From Bacillota bacterium (GTDB taxonomy: Bacteria > Bacillota > Clostridia > Acetivibrionales > DTU013), in the NCBI GenBank assembly GCA_023409615.1, contig JAEYRF010000142.1, positions 1 to 8,974 on the forward strand: 8,974 nucleotides of DNA, written 5' to 3'. Below are positions 7,045 to 8,974 of this stretch, piece after piece; position 1 is the first letter of the stretch; every line of letters begins with the position of its first letter. The notes under the pieces were generated by a model that did not search any database, was not told where the DNA came from, and saw only the letters and a list, made by a program, of their open reading frames with translations. The translations under genes and the position numbers were made by a program.

Positions 7045-7617
7045 TTATACTCCAAACCCGGCTTCAAACGCCCTTTTATTAACATCGAGCAATTTTGCCG
7101 GTATCACTTCCTCTAATGCTTTTTCCCAAATCTCCCTTGCAATACTCGTAGTCCTTGCCAGGAGCCCGATCATCACTACATTGACAGCTTTGATGTTACC
7201 GCATTCCTTTGCTGTACACAGGCCGTCTGTCGCAAGAAGTCGTATGCCCGCATCTGTCAACCTCTTTATGATACCCTCAGGATACTTTGCCTTTCCGGTG
7301 ATGACAGGCATAGGATCAATCATCTGATCATTAAGTATCAGTGTGCCGCCCTTTTTCAGATAATCGATCCAGCGAAGCGCTTCAAGATTTTCAAATGCCA
7401 GTATTATGTCAGCCTCTCCCTTTTCTATAGTCGGAGAATTGATCTTGTCACCCATCTTCACGTATGTGACGACACTTCCGCCTCTTTGTGACATTCCATG
7501 GACTTCAGATACCTTTACATCATGTCCCCGCTTCAAAGCCACGTTTCCAAGCAGTCTACTGGCCAGCAGAGTTCCCTGACCACCAACTCCCACAATCATT
7601 ATATTCAAATTATTCAT
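7045..7617 (-). CDS. iorB: Indolepyruvate:ferredoxin oxidoreductase, beta subunit
   Basis: This is the smaller subunit of IOR, which with IorA converts indolepyruvate, phenylpyruvate or hydroxyphenylpyruvate plus CoA into the aryl-acetyl-CoA, CO2 and reduced ferredoxin in the cytoplasm. The 190-residue length is normal. It belongs to the gamma-type 2-oxoacid oxidoreductase domain: the nucleotide-fold loop GVGGQG is at 10-15 and the conserved HGMSQRGGS at 40-48. I place the start at the ATG at 7617, which has GGTGA five bases upstream and gives the typical MNNLNIMIVG opening. A GTG at 7626 in the same frame would add three residues and cannot be excluded. The gene overlaps the end of iorA by 8 bases, so the two subunits are translationally coupled. 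Confidence 0.93.
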   Translation of the reverse strand: MNNLNIMIVGVGGQGTLLASRLLGNVALKRGHDVKVSEVHGMSQRGGSVVTYVKMGDKINSPTIEKGEADIILAFENLEALRWIDYLKKGGTLILNDQMIDPMPVITGKAKYPEGIIKRLTDAGIRLLATDGLCTAKECGNIKAVNVVMIGLLARTTSIAREIWEKALEEVIPAKLLDVNKRAFEAGFGV

Positions 7618-8974
7618 TATCGTCACCGGCCTTTACAATAGCATTGAAGCTGCAAAGCTTCATACAGAGTTTACAACCAACACACAGTGAACCATTGATC
7701 TCAATCCTGTCACCCTTGTCAACAATTGCCGGGCAGCCTATCTTCAGACAGTTCCTGCACTTTTTACACTTTGAGTTGATCATCCGCGGGCCTTCATAAC
7801 GAACACTTTTAAGAAGCGCACATGGTCTCTGTGAAATAATCACTGATGGTTCGTCCTTCTCTACCTCTTTTGCCACAACCTTCTCAAATTCTTTAATATC
7901 AAACGGATCGGCAATAACAACTCTTTCCACACCTACCGCCTTTGCAAGCAGCTCCAGATCTACCTGCTTAGTCGGCTCTCCACTTATTGTGAAGCCTGTG
8001 GTTGGATTCTGCTGGTGTCCTGTCATACCGGTAATGGAATTATCCAAGATAATAACTGTCGAACAGCCTTTGTTATATACGATATCGATCAAACCTGTAA
8101 TACCCGAATGAATAAATGTGGAGTCGCCAAGTATTGCAACCGTCTTTTTACCAAAATCTCTTCCTCTGGCCTTTTCCATTCCATGAGCCATTCCGACACT
8201 GGCGCCCATGCAAACACATGTATCCATTGTTTCCGTCGGAGACAGTGCACCAAGCGTATAACATCCGATATCCCCGGTGACGTTGAGCTTCAGCTTTTTC
8301 AAAACATGGAACATGCCTCTGTGAGGACATCCCGGACACATAACCGGAGGCCTTACAGGTGATTCATTATCTATTTCAACTGATTTCTCCGGCACGATCC
8401 CGAAAATTCTCTCTCTCAAAAGAGATGCGGAATATTCGCCTGTGACCGGCAACAAGTCTTTTCCTGTAACCTTTATTCCAAGCTTCCTGATCTGATTCTC
8501 AAAAAACGGTTCAAGTTCTTCAATTACGTAGAGTTTTTTAACCTTTGCCGCAAACTCTTCGATCATCTTATCAGGCAGAGGGTAAACCATGCCAAGTTTT
8601 AGATATGAAACATCTCCAAAGGCTTCCCTGGCATATTGGTATGAAATGCCGGAGGTTATTACGCCAATATCTTTGCTTCCCCACTCAATAGTATTTAGTG
8701 ATGTCTCAAGGGCGAAATTCCTCAGCGCTGCCATCCTTTTTTCAACCTCAACATGCCTCTTTTTTGCCATGGCAGGCATCATTACATACTTGGCCGGTTT
8801 TTTTATATATGGTTTTAATTCATCGTTCTGCCTCTCACCTATTTCCACAGTGCTCTGTGAATGAGCAATACGAGTGGTAAGCCTTACAATAACAGGGCAG
8901 TCAAATTGTTCACTGATATCAAAAGCAGCCTTCACATAATCCTTGCATTGCTGACTGTCTGAAGGCTCCAGCAT
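7610..8974 (-). CDS. iorA: Indolepyruvate:ferredoxin oxidoreductase, alpha subunit (5' end cut by window)
   Basis: The 454 residues in view are the middle and C-terminal part of IorA. Full proteins are about 580-640 residues, so roughly 130-180 N-terminal residues (most of the pyrimidine-binding domain) lie beyond 8974; the Met at the window edge is internal. In order: the rest of the N-terminal domain; a middle domain (about 100-190); the CPGCPHRG segment (213-220) opening the thiamine-pyrophosphate domain, with GDSTFIHSG (283-291) and DNS at 311-313 for Mg/TPP binding; and a C-terminal double ferredoxin domain. The last has cysteines 403, 406, 409, 414 and 431, 434, 437, 441, ligands for two [4Fe-4S] clusters that pass electrons to ferredoxin. 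All cofactor residues in view are intact. It is the most upstream visible gene of the minus-strand cluster, and its promoter is out of view. Confidence 0.95.
   Translation of the reverse strand: MLEPSDSQQCKDYVKAAFDISEQFDCPVIVRLTTRIAHSQSTVEIGERQNDELKPYIKKPAKYVMMPAMAKKRHVEVEKRMAALRNFALETSLNTIEWGSKDIGVITSGISYQYAREAFGDVSYLKLGMVYPLPDKMIEEFAAKVKKLYVIEELEPFFENQIRKLGIKVTGKDLLPVTGEYSASLLRERIFGIVPEKSVEIDNESPVRPPVMCPGCPHRGMFHVLKKLKLNVTGDIGCYTLGALSPTETMDTCVCMGASVGMAHGMEKARGRDFGKKTVAILGDSTFIHSGITGLIDIVYNKGCSTVIILDNSITGMTGHQQNPTTGFTISGEPTKQVDLELLAKAVGVERVVIADPFDIKEFEKVVAKEVEKDEPSVIISQRPCALLKSVRYEGPRMINSKCKKCRNCLKIGCPAIVDKGDRIEINGSLCVGCKLCMKLCSFNAIVKAGDDNE

Noticed and set aside
7488..7799. 103-codon plus-strand open frame
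   Set aside because: It is antisense to the end of iorA and the start of iorB, whose cofactor motifs are intact; the product is low-complexity and unrecognisable.
8015..8362. 115-codon plus-strand open frame
   Set aside because: It is the antisense shadow of the thiamine-pyrophosphate domain of iorA.
8972..8974. The ATG at the window edge as the iorA start
   Set aside because: The sequence MLEPSDSQ is internal in IorA proteins, and well over 100 N-terminal residues would be missing; the gene is cut by the window.

Overview
The window looks like chromosomal DNA from an anaerobic, low-GC Firmicute, most likely a Clostridia member of the Ruminiclostridium/Acetivibrio kind. This is inferred from the AT-rich coding style, the strong AGGAGG-type ribosome binding sites, and an indolepyruvate:ferredoxin oxidoreductase / phenylacetate-CoA ligase / ACT-protein cluster typical of amino-acid-using anaerobes. 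No rRNA, tRNA, CRISPR array or phage gene was seen.

Layout. (1) Positions 1-121 are the left end of an IS3-family insertion sequence, with the first 23 codons of its OrfA transposase reading out of the window on the minus strand. (2) Positions 122-385 are non-coding and hold a conspicuous 55-nt imperfect inverted repeat (184-238). (3) Positions 386-5023 are a tightly packed plus-strand operon of three overlapping genes: a MoxR-family AAA+ ATPase, a membrane-anchored DUF58 protein, and a large multi-spanning membrane protein with an extracytoplasmic transglutaminase-like domain. (4) A strong hairpin at 5042-5094 separates this operon from a convergent minus-strand cluster. (5) Positions 8974 down to 5114 read iorA (5' end cut by the window), iorB, a phenylacetate-CoA ligase (paaK-like), and a two-ACT-domain protein.

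How the genes work together. MoxR, DUF58 and transglutaminase proteins are a recurrent bacterial trio. The MoxR ATPase is thought to act as a chaperone or remodelling factor on membrane or surface partners. The transglutaminase-like protein probably acts on proteins or wall-linked material outside the membrane; its true substrate is not known. In the second cluster, IorAB oxidatively decarboxylates aryl pyruvates (from Trp, Phe and Tyr transamination) to aryl-acetyl-CoA and reduces ferredoxin. The ligase interconverts aryl-acetyl-CoA and aryl acetate, and the ACT protein is a likely amino-acid-responsive partner.

All the genes belong to recognisable families, and I found no convincing evidence of a wholly new system. 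The least explained items are the 55-nt inverted repeat beside the IS end, the degenerate metal site of the DUF58 protein, the Cys-His-Glu arrangement and large external insert of the transglutaminase, and small palindromes in the leaders of paaK and of the ACT gene.
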